A stretch of DNA of 6,260 nucleotides. Source: CADAWZ01 sp045114665. GTDB lineage: Bacteria > Vulcanimicrobiota > CADAWZ01. The stretch covers positions 1 to 6,260 of the forward strand of contig JBGUKW010000054.1 in the NCBI GenBank assembly GCA_045114665.1, read 5' to 3'. Both the position numbers and the translations under genes were made by a program. Positions 1-6,260 of this stretch are shown here, in pieces (the stretch's first letter is position 1; each line of letters begins with the position of its first letter). A model generated the notes under the pieces. That model was not told the DNA's origin. It worked only from the letters and a program-made list of their open reading frames with translations, and made no database searches.

Positions 1-218
<218 letters not shown>

Positions 219-219
219 T

Positions 220-783
220 TTGATCAAGCTATATACTTATGTTTATGGCTATGCTCCTGTAAAGTTAGGGGAAGTCTGTAATTTTAAAAGAGGTTCTTCT
301 TTAACTTCTAAGCAAGCAATAAGTGGAAATATTCCTGTTATTTCAGGAGGTCAAAAGCCTGCATTTTATCATAATGAAGCAAATAGATTTGGAGAAATTA
401 TAACTGTTGCTGGTTCAGGAGTTTATGCTGGTTTTGTTAATTATTGGGATATTCCAATATTTTGTGCAGACTGTTTTTCTGTGCTTCCTAAAGATATAAA
501 TATTTTATTTACGAAATATTTATATTATTTTTTGAAAAAGAATCAAGATTTAATTTATCATAAAAAAGTTGGTGGAGCTATTCCACATGTTTATAGTAAA
601 ATGCTTATTGATTTCATTATTCCTCTTCCATCACTTGAAAGACAGAAAGAGATTGTCTCTATTTTGGATAATTTTGACGCATACACAAATGATTTACAAG
701 AAGGCTTACCTGCTGAAATCGAAAAACGGAAAAAACAATATGCCTACTACCGAGACGAATTATTGAGATTTGAAAGAAAATAG
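220..783 (+). CDS. hsdS: HsdS second half: target-recognition domain 2 and C-terminal helix, out of frame with the 5' half
   Basis: A Methylase_S-type recognition half. It contains VKLGEVCNFKRGSSLTSK (the usual opening of a recognition domain), IPVISGG, a GSGVYAG segment, IPLPSLERQKEIVSILDNFD (the typical domain exit), and the conserved helix ending RDELLRFERK. The length, close to 190 residues, is right for half of an HsdS of roughly 400. The frame is open from 172, just after an in-frame TAA at 169-171. The only nearby start is TTG 220 with no Shine-Dalgarno sequence, so independent translation is doubtful. The half is intact, with no internal stop or frameshift, which argues against simple decay and for a gene switched by the AATC tract. 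With 8 or 11 repeats it would fuse as INQIISNLIKLYTYVYG to the upstream half. No hsdM or hsdR is visible here; they probably lie upstream. Confidence 0.85.
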   Translation: MIKLYTYVYGYAPVKLGEVCNFKRGSSLTSKQAISGNIPVISGGQKPAFYHNEANRFGEIITVAGSGVYAGFVNYWDIPIFCADCFSVLPKDINILFTKYLYYFLKKNQDLIYHKKVGGAIPHVYSKMLIDFIIPLPSLERQKEIVSILDNFDAYTNDLQEGLPAEIEKRKKQYAYYRDELLRFERK

Positions 784-795
784 AAAGGAAAATAG

Positions 796-826
796 AGGAG
801 CATTAAAGCTCCTTCTGCGAAGGAGG
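796..826 (+). promoter_or_regulatory. Overlapping hairpins covering the Shine-Dalgarno of the first DUF1703-type gene
   Basis: CTCCTTC (809-815) and GAAGGAG (819-825) form a perfect 7-bp stem with a three-base TGC loop. The stem buries the AGGAGG ribosome binding site (821-826) of the gene starting at 835. The same CTCCT segment can instead pair upstream: AGGAGC (796-801) with GCTCCT (808-813), a 6-bp stem with loop ATTAAA, which would free the binding site. The two structures exclude each other. The pairings are read directly from the sequence; a regulatory role is inferred. Confidence 0.45.
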
Positions 827-834
827 ATATATAT

Positions 835-2499
835 ATGCAAAAATTACCAATCGGTATTCAAAATTTTGAAGATATTCGTAAAGAAAATTATCTTTATGTA
901 GATAAGACAAAACAAATATTACAGATGATAGAAAATGGCAAAAGTTATTTTCTTTCTCGTCCTCGTCGTTTTGGAAAATCTCTCACTTTATCAACAATAG
1001 AGGCAATGTTTCAAGGTAAGTTTGAATTATTTAAAGGTCTTTATGCTGAAGAATGGGTAAAAGAACGAGCTAAAAATCCTGCAGGTGTCATAAGGCTTGA
1101 TATGAGTGCCTTAGGAAATTATGAAGATAAAAAGGAGTTAAATAAGTCAATTATAAATTATCTTGTTCGTTATTACATAAAAAAGTATAAACTTGATATA
1201 ATTCTTCAAGATAGTTCAAGTGATGTTTTTCTTGATGTAATCAATGAATTATATGAGAAATTTGGTTCTGTTGTTGTTTTAATAGATGAATATGACAAAC
1301 CAATGACAGATAATATAGACAATTTAGAAAAAGCAAATGAAATGCGAGAAATTCTTCGTAAATTTTATAATGTTTTAAAAGGTTGTTATGAAGTAAAATT
1401 TATGATGTTTACAGGAGTATCAAAATTTAGTAAAGCAGGGGTATTTTCTGGGTTAAATAATTTAAAAGATATTTCGATGTCTGAGAAATACAGTGATATA
1501 GTTGGTTATACACAAAAGGAACTTGAAGATAATTTTGGAGATTGGCTTGAAAAAAATTTAAAAGAAATGTCTTTGAGTCGAGAAGAATTATTGAATAAAA
1601 TAAAAAAACATTATGATGGATTTTCATTTGATGGTAAAGTAAGAGTATATAATCCATTTTCAGTATTAAATTTCTTTGATGAAGGTAAATTTAGAAATTA
1701 TTGGTATGTCTCTGGTTTGCCTTCATTTCTTGTCAAATATTTTAAAAAACACGGAATAACAAATCCCGATAAATTTAGGCATATAGAAGTAGAATCAAAT
1801 TTTGCTGATGAACATGAACTAGAAAGTTCAACCTGTGAGAGTTTTTTATATCAGGCTGGTTATCTGACAATAGAAAAATGGGAATCTAAAGATGACAAGG
1901 AAATTTTAACTCTTGATTATCCAAATTTAGAAGTTCTTGGCTCGATAAGTAGCTTATATTTAAAAGATATTTATCATATAGAAAATTATTTGCCATTGGG
2001 AAATGCTCTTTGGAGGGCAATAAAAACTTTAAAAGATGGCAATGTTGAAGAAATAGTTGACATCTTTAATAATGTTTTAGAAAAAATGCCATATATCGAT
2101 TTTCCAAAGAAAGTGAAAGAAGATAATTTTATATTTTCTAATAGAATGAGCGGTGAAGCCTATTATCGTTCTTTATTTGTTATGTTACTTCGTGGAGGGG
2201 CAGGTGTAACTACATTTCAAGAATCTTACACAAAAGATGGTCGTGCTGATTTGGTAATTCCTTTTGATGAGAAGATAATTATAATTGAGTTTAAATTTGC
2301 CAATAATTCAAAAGAAGTAGATAAAAAGAGGGCAGAAGGTCAAGAGCAAGTCAAACAATATGCAGAAAGTTATAAAAATGAACTAATAGTTAAAAACTCT
2401 GACGAGTTTTTAAAAAATAACCCCCACAAGGGGGCAGGGAAAAAGATAATACCAGTCGTTTTAGTTGCTGATAATGAAAAAAGGCAAGTTTTAGTGTAA
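835..2499 (+). CDS. AAA-ATPase-like / PD-(D/E)XK nuclease superfamily protein (DUF1703 type)
   Basis: A 554-residue protein of the widespread 'AAA-ATPase-like plus PD-(D/E)XK nuclease' family, often multicopy in anaerobes and of unsettled function. The N-terminus has the family signature LPIGIQNFEDIR, then YVDKT, and a degenerate P-loop SRPRRFGKS (about residues 41-49) that keeps GKS. A Walker B-like strand VVVLIDEYD has D151 and E152, and a following TGVSKF (193-198) resembles a sensor strand. The middle section (about 270-430) is the usual linker. The C-terminal nuclease fold shows D472 in GRADLVI, the E485-x-K487 pair in IIIIEFKF, and a later Gln/Tyr-rich helix (EQVKQYAES). All the expected residues for ATP binding and a PD-(D/E)XK core are therefore present. 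The start is fixed by AGGAGG at 821-826, eight bases before ATG. It follows hsdS by 51 bases in the same direction with no clear promoter or terminator between, so co-transcription is likely. A near-identical paralogue begins at 6156. A defence role is possible but unproven. Confidence 0.85.
   Translation: MQKLPIGIQNFEDIRKENYLYVDKTKQILQMIENGKSYFLSRPRRFGKSLTLSTIEAMFQGKFELFKGLYAEEWVKERAKNPAGVIRLDMSALGNYEDKKELNKSIINYLVRYYIKKYKLDIILQDSSSDVFLDVINELYEKFGSVVVLIDEYDKPMTDNIDNLEKANEMREILRKFYNVLKGCYEVKFMMFTGVSKFSKAGVFSGLNNLKDISMSEKYSDIVGYTQKELEDNFGDWLEKNLKEMSLSREELLNKIKKHYDGFSFDGKVRVYNPFSVLNFFDEGKFRNYWYVSGLPSFLVKYFKKHGITNPDKFRHIEVESNFADEHELESSTCESFLYQAGYLTIEKWESKDDKEILTLDYPNLEVLGSISSLYLKDIYHIENYLPLGNALWRAIKTLKDGNVEEIVDIFNNVLEKMPYIDFPKKVKEDNFIFSNRMSGEAYYRSLFVMLLRGGAGVTTFQESYTKDGRADLVIPFDEKIIIIEFKFANNSKEVDKKRAEGQEQVKQYAESYKNELIVKNSDEFLKNNPHKGAGKKIIPVVLVADNEKRQVLV
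2421..2434 (+). other. GC-only hairpin within the coding sequence
   Basis: CCCCC (2421-2425) and GGGGG (2430-2434) form a 5-bp stem with loop ACAA near the 3' end of the ATPase/nuclease gene, encoding NPHKG. It stands out in otherwise AT-rich DNA. It is followed by A-rich rather than T-rich sequence, so it is not an intrinsic terminator on this strand. No function is claimed. Confidence 0.35.
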
Positions 2500-2556
2500 A
2501 TTGCTGGATTGAGAAAAAACAAAGATGAACTATTTACATTTGAAAGAAAAAAATAA
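2500..2556 (+). pseudogene. Remnant of an hsdS 3' end
   Basis: Directly after the TAA of the ATPase/nuclease gene, the same frame reads IAGLRKNKDELFTFERKK and then stops at 2554-2556. This resembles the C-terminus of the HsdS half at 220-783 (RKKQ..., then RDELLRFERK) and the central helix (YRDKLLTFEQ), with a few residues missing in the middle. Similarity appears to continue past the stop: GGGGCATTA near 2560 compares with GAGGAGCATTA near 795 after the intact hsdS. No start codon or ribosome binding site serves it. The likeliest reading is the scarred 3' end of a second hsdS copy, left when the ATPase/nuclease gene was inserted or the locus recombined. The match is short, so chance resemblance cannot be excluded. 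Confidence 0.5.
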
Positions 2557-2662
2557 GTAGGGGCATTATATATTTATTTTCTAAAAAAGAAGGATATTAT
2601 TCACAAATTAAATATTATTAAAATAAGCCTTATTATATATTACTTTTAAGGAATTTTGAACG

Positions 2663-3064
2663 ATGATAAAAAAAGTTGATCACATTGGAATTGCTACTTC
2701 TAACCTTGAAGAGATTAGGGAGTTATACAAACATATATTGCCAGATGTAGAACCTTCTGAGCATGTAGTTGAAAGCCAAAAATCTAAGATGTTATGTTAT
2801 GATGTTGCAGGAGTTCATCTTGAATTTCTTGAGCCAACATCAGATGACAGTCCTATTGCTAAATTTCTTGCAAAGGGAAGAAAAGGAATGCATCATATTT
2901 GTTTTGAAACTGATGACATCAAAGCTGACATTGAAAAAATGGCTTCTGAGGGTTGCAAACTTATTGACAAAGAACCAAGAGAAGGTATGAATAATACAAA
3001 AGTTGCCTTTATACATCCTGCTTCATGTGGTGCTGTTTTAACTGAACTTTGTCAAAAAAGTTAA
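2663..3064 (+). CDS. mce: Methylmalonyl-CoA epimerase
   Basis: Interconverts (2R)- and (2S)-methylmalonyl-CoA, joining propionyl-CoA metabolism to the mutase that makes succinyl-CoA; cytosolic. At 133 residues it has the usual length for this vicinal-oxygen-chelate family enzyme and shows the two-repeat fold. Expected metal ligands are visible: His7 in VDHIGIAT, Glu54 in VHLEFLEP (Gln or Glu in the family), His78 in GMHHICFETDDI, and Glu128 in VLTELCQ. The family's catalytic Glu is expected in the first repeat; I did not pin it down. Start ATG has AAGGA at 2648-2652, ten bases upstream. It is the first gene before korDABC, 67 bases from korD. The upstream 106 bases are very AT-rich and probably contain its promoter, but no convincing -35/-10 pair can be singled out. 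Confusion with another VOC protein (glyoxalase type) is possible, but the motifs and the kor context favour the epimerase. Confidence 0.9.
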   Translation: MIKKVDHIGIATSNLEEIRELYKHILPDVEPSEHVVESQKSKMLCYDVAGVHLEFLEPTSDDSPIAKFLAKGRKGMHHICFETDDIKADIEKMASEGCKLIDKEPREGMNNTKVAFIHPASCGAVLTELCQKS

Positions 3065-3079
3065 ATGCCTAAAACAAAC

Positions 3080-3108
3080 TTCCTTCTAATACTGTTGTAC
3101 AGGATAAT
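3080..3108 (+). promoter_or_regulatory. Possible weak internal promoter before korD
   Basis: GATAAT (3103-3108) is one base off the -10 consensus and lies 17 bases after a poor -35 (TTCCTT, 3080-3085). It would start transcripts just before the korD ribosome binding site, leaving almost no leader. Such a match is easily found by chance in AT-rich DNA, so read-through from mce may be the main source of expression. Confidence 0.2.
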
Positions 3109-3131
3109 TAAGGAGGGTAGGGGGATAAAAA

Positions 3132-3407
3132 ATGGATAATGAAAAAATAAAAGGTATGCCAGGAGTTACTCCAAAAGATGTCAGAGCCATACTCGATATT
3201 TTATCTGTAAATCCTGATAGACCGCTTTATATACATGATGTTTGGTGCAAAAGATGTGGAATTTGCATTGCAATGTGTCCACATAATGCACTTGAAAAGG
3301 GACCAGATGGTGTTCCTGTTGTTATTGATGAAAAATGTAAAAGATGTGGAATGTGCGAACTTCGCTGTCCAGACCTTGCCATAACTCTTTTACAGACAAG
3401 AAATTAA
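3132..3407 (+). CDS. korD: 2-oxoglutarate:ferredoxin oxidoreductase, ferredoxin-like delta subunit
   Basis: A small electron-transfer subunit (91 residues) carrying two [4Fe-4S] clusters that pass electrons from the catalytic KorA/KorB core to external ferredoxin. Two complete CxxCxxCxxxCP motifs are visible: C39, C42, C45, C49 (WCKRCGICIAMCPHNAL) and C69, C72, C75, C79 (CKRCGMCELRCPDLA). The WCKxCGxC form with PHNAL is typical of KorD/OorD rather than of free ferredoxins. An in-frame TAA at 3126-3128 fixes the start. Two purine-rich segments could bind the ribosome: AAGGAGGG at 3110-3117 (rather distant, 14-15 bases) and AGGGGA at 3120-3125 (six bases). korA begins 12 bases after the stop. 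Confidence 0.93.
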   Translation: MDNEKIKGMPGVTPKDVRAILDILSVNPDRPLYIHDVWCKRCGICIAMCPHNALEKGPDGVPVVIDEKCKRCGMCELRCPDLAITLLQTRN

Positions 3408-3419
3408 TGGGGTTTAATC

Positions 3420-4613
3420 ATGAAAGTAAAAAATATACCTTATTATGGGGCTTCAAGGATTGTAAGAGATATTAGTTGCGATATAAGAGAAAGCGACTAT
3501 ATCCCTGCTTTTATTCAGGGAAATGAAGCATGTGTTGAAGCCGCTATTATGGCAAATTTAGGATTTTATGGTGGTTATCCTATAACTCCTTCTTCCGAAA
3601 TTGCTGAAATGTTTTCTCGTCGACTTCCACAGGACGGGAAAGTTTTTATTCAAATGGAAGATGAAATTGCCAGTATTGCTTCTTGTATTGGTGCTTCGAT
3701 TGGTGGATTAAAATCTATGACAGCTACAAGCGGACCTGGATTTTCACTTATGCAAGAAAATATCGGATATGCCGTTATGGCTGAAATTCCAGTTGTAATT
3801 GTGGATGTTCAGAGATTGGGTCCAAGTACAGGAGCTGCTTCAAGTCCAGCTCAAGGAGATGTAATGCAGGCAAGGTGGGGAACACATGGAGATCATCCTA
3901 TCCTCGTTTTGGCACCAGGTTCTGTAAAGGAATCATTTGAGATGACAATTTTGGCATTTAATTTTGCAGAACGCCTTAGGACTCCTGTTATAATTCTTTC
4001 AGATGAAGTTATTGGACATATGAGAGAGAAAATTTTAATTCCTCCTCAAGAATATGTTTTGATAGAAAATAGAAAACAACCTACTGAGAGACCAGCTTCA
4101 TATAAACCTTATTCAAATGATACAGATGTTCCACCAATGTCTGTCATAGGACAAGGATATAGACATCACATAACAGGTCTTTTACATGATGAAAATGGAT
4201 TTCCAACAAGCAATAAGCAAGAAATAAACAGATGGTATGACAGAATTTATAAAAAATTTGATGATAATATAAAAGACTTATTCATGTATGATGAATATAT
4301 GGTTGATGATGCCGAATATCTTTTCGTTTCGTTTGGAATTTCTTCAAGAATGGCTATAAAAGCTGTTGACAATGCACGCAAAGAAGGAATAAAAGCTGGA
4401 GCAGTTAAACTCCTTACACTTTGGCCACTTGATGAAGAATACATTGCATCTGTTGTTTCTGGCAAAAAACTTGTTGTAGTCCCAGAGATGAACAGAGGAC
4501 AACTTGTATATGATATACAGAGAATTTCAGAAGGAAAAGTTCCTGTAAAACATGTTGGAAGGACTGACGGCGTTATGATCGATCCCAATGCAATTTTGGA
4601 GGCTATAAAATGA
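3420..4613 (+). CDS. korA: 2-oxoglutarate:ferredoxin oxidoreductase, alpha subunit
   Basis: Catalytic subunit carrying the pyrimidine-binding domain for thiamine diphosphate. With KorB it decarboxylates 2-oxoglutarate to succinyl-CoA, or runs the reverse reductive carboxylation. At 397 residues the size suits the KorA/OorA family. Visible markers are the YPITPSSE motif (residues 53-60), QMEDEIAS (78-85) with the glutamate that contacts the cofactor, TSGPGFSLM (103-111), and PSTGAASSPAQGDVMQARWGTHGD, all hallmarks of 2-oxoacid:ferredoxin oxidoreductases. The segment GYRHHITGLLHDENGFP is typical of the 2-oxoglutarate branch rather than pyruvate enzymes. ATG 3420 is preceded only by GGGG (3409-3412), a modest site, so coupling to korD (12-base gap) probably helps. 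Its last four bases overlap korB (ATGA). Substrate identity is inferred from family resemblance and the four-subunit D-A-B-C order; a branched-chain 2-oxoacid specificity is less likely. Confidence 0.92.
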   Translation: MKVKNIPYYGASRIVRDISCDIRESDYIPAFIQGNEACVEAAIMANLGFYGGYPITPSSEIAEMFSRRLPQDGKVFIQMEDEIASIASCIGASIGGLKSMTATSGPGFSLMQENIGYAVMAEIPVVIVDVQRLGPSTGAASSPAQGDVMQARWGTHGDHPILVLAPGSVKESFEMTILAFNFAERLRTPVIILSDEVIGHMREKILIPPQEYVLIENRKQPTERPASYKPYSNDTDVPPMSVIGQGYRHHITGLLHDENGFPTSNKQEINRWYDRIYKKFDDNIKDLFMYDEYMVDDAEYLFVSFGISSRMAIKAVDNARKEGIKAGAVKLLTLWPLDEEYIASVVSGKKLVVVPEMNRGQLVYDIQRISEGKVPVKHVGRTDGVMIDPNAILEAIK

Positions 4614-5446
4614 AAGAAAGGACAACTCCCTTTATAATAGATAATTTGAGGGGAAACAAACAATTTCCAACAGTTTGGTGTCCAGGTTGTGGAAATGGAG
4701 TTGTTCTCTCTTCAATAGTAAGAGCAATAAATAAGCTTGGTATAGACAAAAATTATGTTACACTCGTTTCAGGTATCGGTTGTTCAGGTAGATTGCCTGC
4801 TTATGTAGATGTAAATACTGTTCACACAACACACGGAAGAGCATTGGCATATGCAACAGGCATAAAACTTGCAAAGCCTGAAATGGAAGTTATTGTTGTT
4901 ATGGGCGATGGCGATTCATTGGCAATAGGTGGAAATCACTTTATCCATACAGCAAGAAGAAATATTGAGCTTACAGCTATAATCATAAATAACAGAATTT
5001 ATGGTATGACTGGCGGTCAATATTCACCTGCAACACCTACAGGTGCGATTTCCACAACTTCTTCTTATGGAAATATCGATCAACCTTTCGATATTTCAAA
5101 AATGGCAGAAGTTGCAGGAGCTGGTTTTGTGGCAAGAAGCACGGTATATCATGTTGCCGAAGTTGAAAAATTTATCGAAAAAGGAATAGAGAAAAAAGGA
5201 TTTTCAGTAATTGAGGTCTTGAGCAATTGTCATACATATTATGGCAGAATGAACAAAATCAAAGGACCTGTTGACCTTTTGAACTATTTCAAAGACAACA
5301 CAGCTTTGAATACTACTAATATTCAGGGGAATGAAGATAAGATTCAAAGAGGCATTTTTGTTGACAGAGATGTCAGAGGCTTTATTGAAGAGTACGAAAA
5401 TGTTATAGTTAAAGCGAGAAGACAGAAAAAATATTCTCGAACTTAA
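4610..5446 (+). CDS. korB: 2-oxoglutarate:ferredoxin oxidoreductase, beta subunit
   Basis: A 278-residue catalytic partner that binds the thiamine diphosphate pyrophosphate and the [4Fe-4S] cluster nearest the active site. The TPP motif is clear: GDGDSLAIGGNHF (99-111) followed by IINNRIYGMTGGQYSP (125-140), with NN at 127-128. Cysteines placed as in studied archaeal homologues should ligate the cluster: C24 and C27 in WCPGCGNG, C58 in GIGCSGR, and C207 in LSNCHTYYG. ATG overlaps the korA stop by four bases (ATGA), and GGAGG at 4598-4602 lies seven bases upstream, so translation is coupled to korA. The C-terminal 40 residues are less conserved and basic. Confidence 0.94.
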   Translation: MKERTTPFIIDNLRGNKQFPTVWCPGCGNGVVLSSIVRAINKLGIDKNYVTLVSGIGCSGRLPAYVDVNTVHTTHGRALAYATGIKLAKPEMEVIVVMGDGDSLAIGGNHFIHTARRNIELTAIIINNRIYGMTGGQYSPATPTGAISTTSSYGNIDQPFDISKMAEVAGAGFVARSTVYHVAEVEKFIEKGIEKKGFSVIEVLSNCHTYYGRMNKIKGPVDLLNYFKDNTALNTTNIQGNEDKIQRGIFVDRDVRGFIEEYENVIVKARRQKKYSRT

Positions 5447-5459
5447 AGTGGGGGAAGGT

Positions 5460-6008
5460 ATGAAACGCTGTGAGATTATTTTAGCAGGAATAGGGGGACA
5501 AGGACTTCTCCTATCTGGTTTGATTTTGGGAGATTCTGCAGCAATAAGCGAAAAATTATATGCTGTTCAAATAGAATCTTATGCCCCTTTGGCAAGAGGT
5601 GGATCGAGTAGCTCTGACATCGTGATAAGTGATGAAGAAATTACTTATCCACGAATTGAAAAAGCGGATATTTTGATAGCTTTGGCTTCTTCATCTTATA
5701 ATGAAAATAAGCATAGAGTGAAAGAAGATGGAGTTATTCTGTTCAATTCAAATGGTGGAGAAATTGAAGATGATCCAAGAGTTATTAAAGCTCCTTTAAC
5801 TGATATTGCAGTTGAGTCAACAAAGCGTGCAATAACAGTTTCTATGGTCTCTTTGGGATTTATTCCATATATGACAGACCTCGTTTCTATGAGAGCAATT
5901 ACATCTTCAATAGCAAGAAAAGCTCCTACAGGAACTGCAGAGGTGAATATTTCTGCAGCAGAAGCAGGGGCAAAATTTGCCGAAGAACTATTTGCAGATA
6001 AAAAATAG
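5460..6008 (+). CDS. korC: 2-oxoglutarate:ferredoxin oxidoreductase, gamma subunit
   Basis: The gamma domain of 2-oxoacid:ferredoxin oxidoreductases, which takes part in CoA binding and completes the complex. It opens with CEIILAGIGGQGLLLSG (glycine-rich GIGGQG at residues 10-15), followed by IESYAPLARGGSSSSDIVIS, the equivalent of the family's SY(G/A)PxxRGG motif, and ADILIALA. ATG 5460 is chosen over the in-frame GTG at 5448. The ATG has a purine-rich GGGGGAAGG just upstream, whereas the GTG has no binding site and would add only MGEG. That gives 182 residues, normal for KorC. It lies 13 bases after the korB stop and is the last gene of the operon, with a strong terminator 20-60 bases downstream. 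Confidence 0.92.
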   Translation: MKRCEIILAGIGGQGLLLSGLILGDSAAISEKLYAVQIESYAPLARGGSSSSDIVISDEEITYPRIEKADILIALASSSYNENKHRVKEDGVILFNSNGGEIEDDPRVIKAPLTDIAVESTKRAITVSMVSLGFIPYMTDLVSMRAITSSIARKAPTGTAEVNISAAEAGAKFAEELFADKK

Positions 6009-6025
6009 AATATTTATGAATATAT

Positions 6026-6069
6026 AAAAAAATAGCGTGTGAAGAAGAAATTCTCCGCACGCTATTTTT
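6026..6069 (+). terminator. Intrinsic terminator of the mce-korDABC operon
   Basis: AATAGCGTG (6031-6039) pairs perfectly with CACGCTATT (6058-6066). A G-U and a G-C pair extend the stem inward, giving 11 pairs around a loop of about 14 bases. The right arm runs into TTTTT (6065-6069). The left flank is A-rich, so the structure could also act in the reverse direction, although no opposing gene is present. Confidence 0.9.
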
Positions 6070-6077
6070 ATGTTTAA

Positions 6078-6106
6078 TTGACATTTTGCTTGGTTAGTTT
6101 TATAAT
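6078..6106 (+). promoter_or_regulatory. Perfect-consensus sigma70 promoter for the second DUF1703-type gene
   Basis: TTGACA (6078-6083), a spacer of exactly 17 bases, then TATAAT (6101-6106). Both hexamers match the consensus completely. Transcription should start near 6112-6114, giving a leader of about 43 bases before ATG 6156. The preceding terminator insulates it from the kor operon. Confidence 0.85.
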
Positions 6107-6125
6107 AAAGATAAGGAAAAATTAG

Positions 6126-6145
6126 CTTCTAAGTAAATTTAGAAG
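6126..6145 (+). promoter_or_regulatory. Leader hairpin overlapping the Shine-Dalgarno of the second DUF1703-type gene
   Basis: CTTCTAA (6126-6132) and TTAGAAG (6139-6145) form a perfect 7-bp stem with loop GTAAAT. The right arm includes the first three bases of the AAGGAG binding site (6143-6148). The stem lies where the first paralogue also has a Shine-Dalgarno hairpin, though the sequences differ. The structure is seen in the sequence; an effect on translation is inferred. Confidence 0.45.
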
Positions 6146-6155
6146 GAGAAAAAAT

Positions 6156-6260
6156 ATGCAAAAGTTACCTATTGGTATTCAAAATTTTGAAGATATTCGT
6201 ACAGAAAATTATCTTTATGTTGATAAAACAAAACAAATATTACAGATGATAGAAAATGGC
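6156..6260 (+). CDS. Second DUF1703-type AAA-ATPase-like / nuclease protein, N-terminal 35 codons (3' end outside window)
   Basis: The 35 visible residues differ from the N-terminus of the protein at 835-2499 at one position only (Thr16 instead of Lys16), and the DNA differs at six of 105 bases, mostly at third positions. The opening MQKLPIGIQNFEDIR and YVDKTKQ are the family's N-terminal signature; the P-loop and nuclease domain would lie beyond the window. Start ATG 6156 follows AAGGAG (6143-6148) by seven bases. Unlike the first copy, it has its own consensus promoter. Whether the gene is full length cannot be seen. Confidence 0.85.
   Translation, partial: MQKLPIGIQNFEDIRTENYLYVDKTKQILQMIENG

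Noticed and set aside
220..222. TTG 220 as a true independent start for the second HsdS half
   Set aside because: No Shine-Dalgarno sequence precedes it. The frame is open upstream into the repeat tract, where fusion to the 5' half makes a normal HsdS.
1427..1657. Minus-strand open frame opposite the ATPase/nuclease gene
   Set aside because: It has no ribosome binding site or recognisable motifs, and it lies wholly within a well-supported gene on the other strand.
2421..2434. CCCCC-ACAA-GGGGG hairpin as a terminator
   Set aside because: It lies inside the coding sequence, about 65 bases before the stop, and is followed by A-rich rather than T-rich DNA.
4247..4663. Minus-strand open frame opposite the korA/korB junction
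   Set aside because: The serine- and threonine-rich translation has no family features and lies opposite conserved korA and korB codons.
5448..5450. GTG 5448 as the korC start
   Set aside because: It has no binding site and would add only four residues. ATG 5460 has purine-rich sequence just upstream and gives the usual N-terminus.

Overview
The window comes from an AT-rich bacterium with strong AGGAGG-type ribosome binding sites. It carries an anaerobic central-carbon operon: methylmalonyl-CoA epimerase plus a ferredoxin-dependent 2-oxoglutarate oxidoreductase. This suggests a strict anaerobe or microaerophile, plausibly host-associated. Lineages such as Deferribacterota, spirochaetes or Clostridia would fit, but the sequence alone does not decide.

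Layout, all on the + strand. (1) 1-783: the 3' portion of a type I restriction-modification specificity gene (hsdS). It is split into two frames by nine copies of the tetranucleotide AATC at 170-206. The upstream frame ends at 216-218. The downstream frame holds a complete second target-recognition domain and the C-terminal conserved helix, but has no credible start of its own. Eight or eleven repeats would join the halves, so this is very probably a phase-variable hsdS. (2) 835-2499: an intact AAA-ATPase-like/PD-(D/E)XK nuclease protein of the DUF1703 type. It is followed at 2500-2556 by what looks like a scrap of another hsdS 3' end. (3) 2663-6008: mce-korD-korA-korB-korC, tightly packed and closed by a strong intrinsic terminator. 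(4) 6070-6260: a perfect-consensus sigma70 promoter, then the first 35 codons of a second, nearly identical DUF1703-type gene that runs off the window.

The kor cluster encodes the four subunits that interconvert 2-oxoglutarate and succinyl-CoA using ferredoxin. The epimerase links methylmalonyl-CoA (propionate metabolism) to the same succinyl-CoA pool. The flanks are accessory DNA: a switching DNA-methylation specificity subunit and a repeated ATPase/nuclease family. The two DUF1703-type copies bracket the metabolic operon as direct repeats. The most notable observations are the repeat-controlled hsdS, the hsdS remnant behind the first ATPase/nuclease gene, and hairpins that cover the Shine-Dalgarno sequence of both paralogues.
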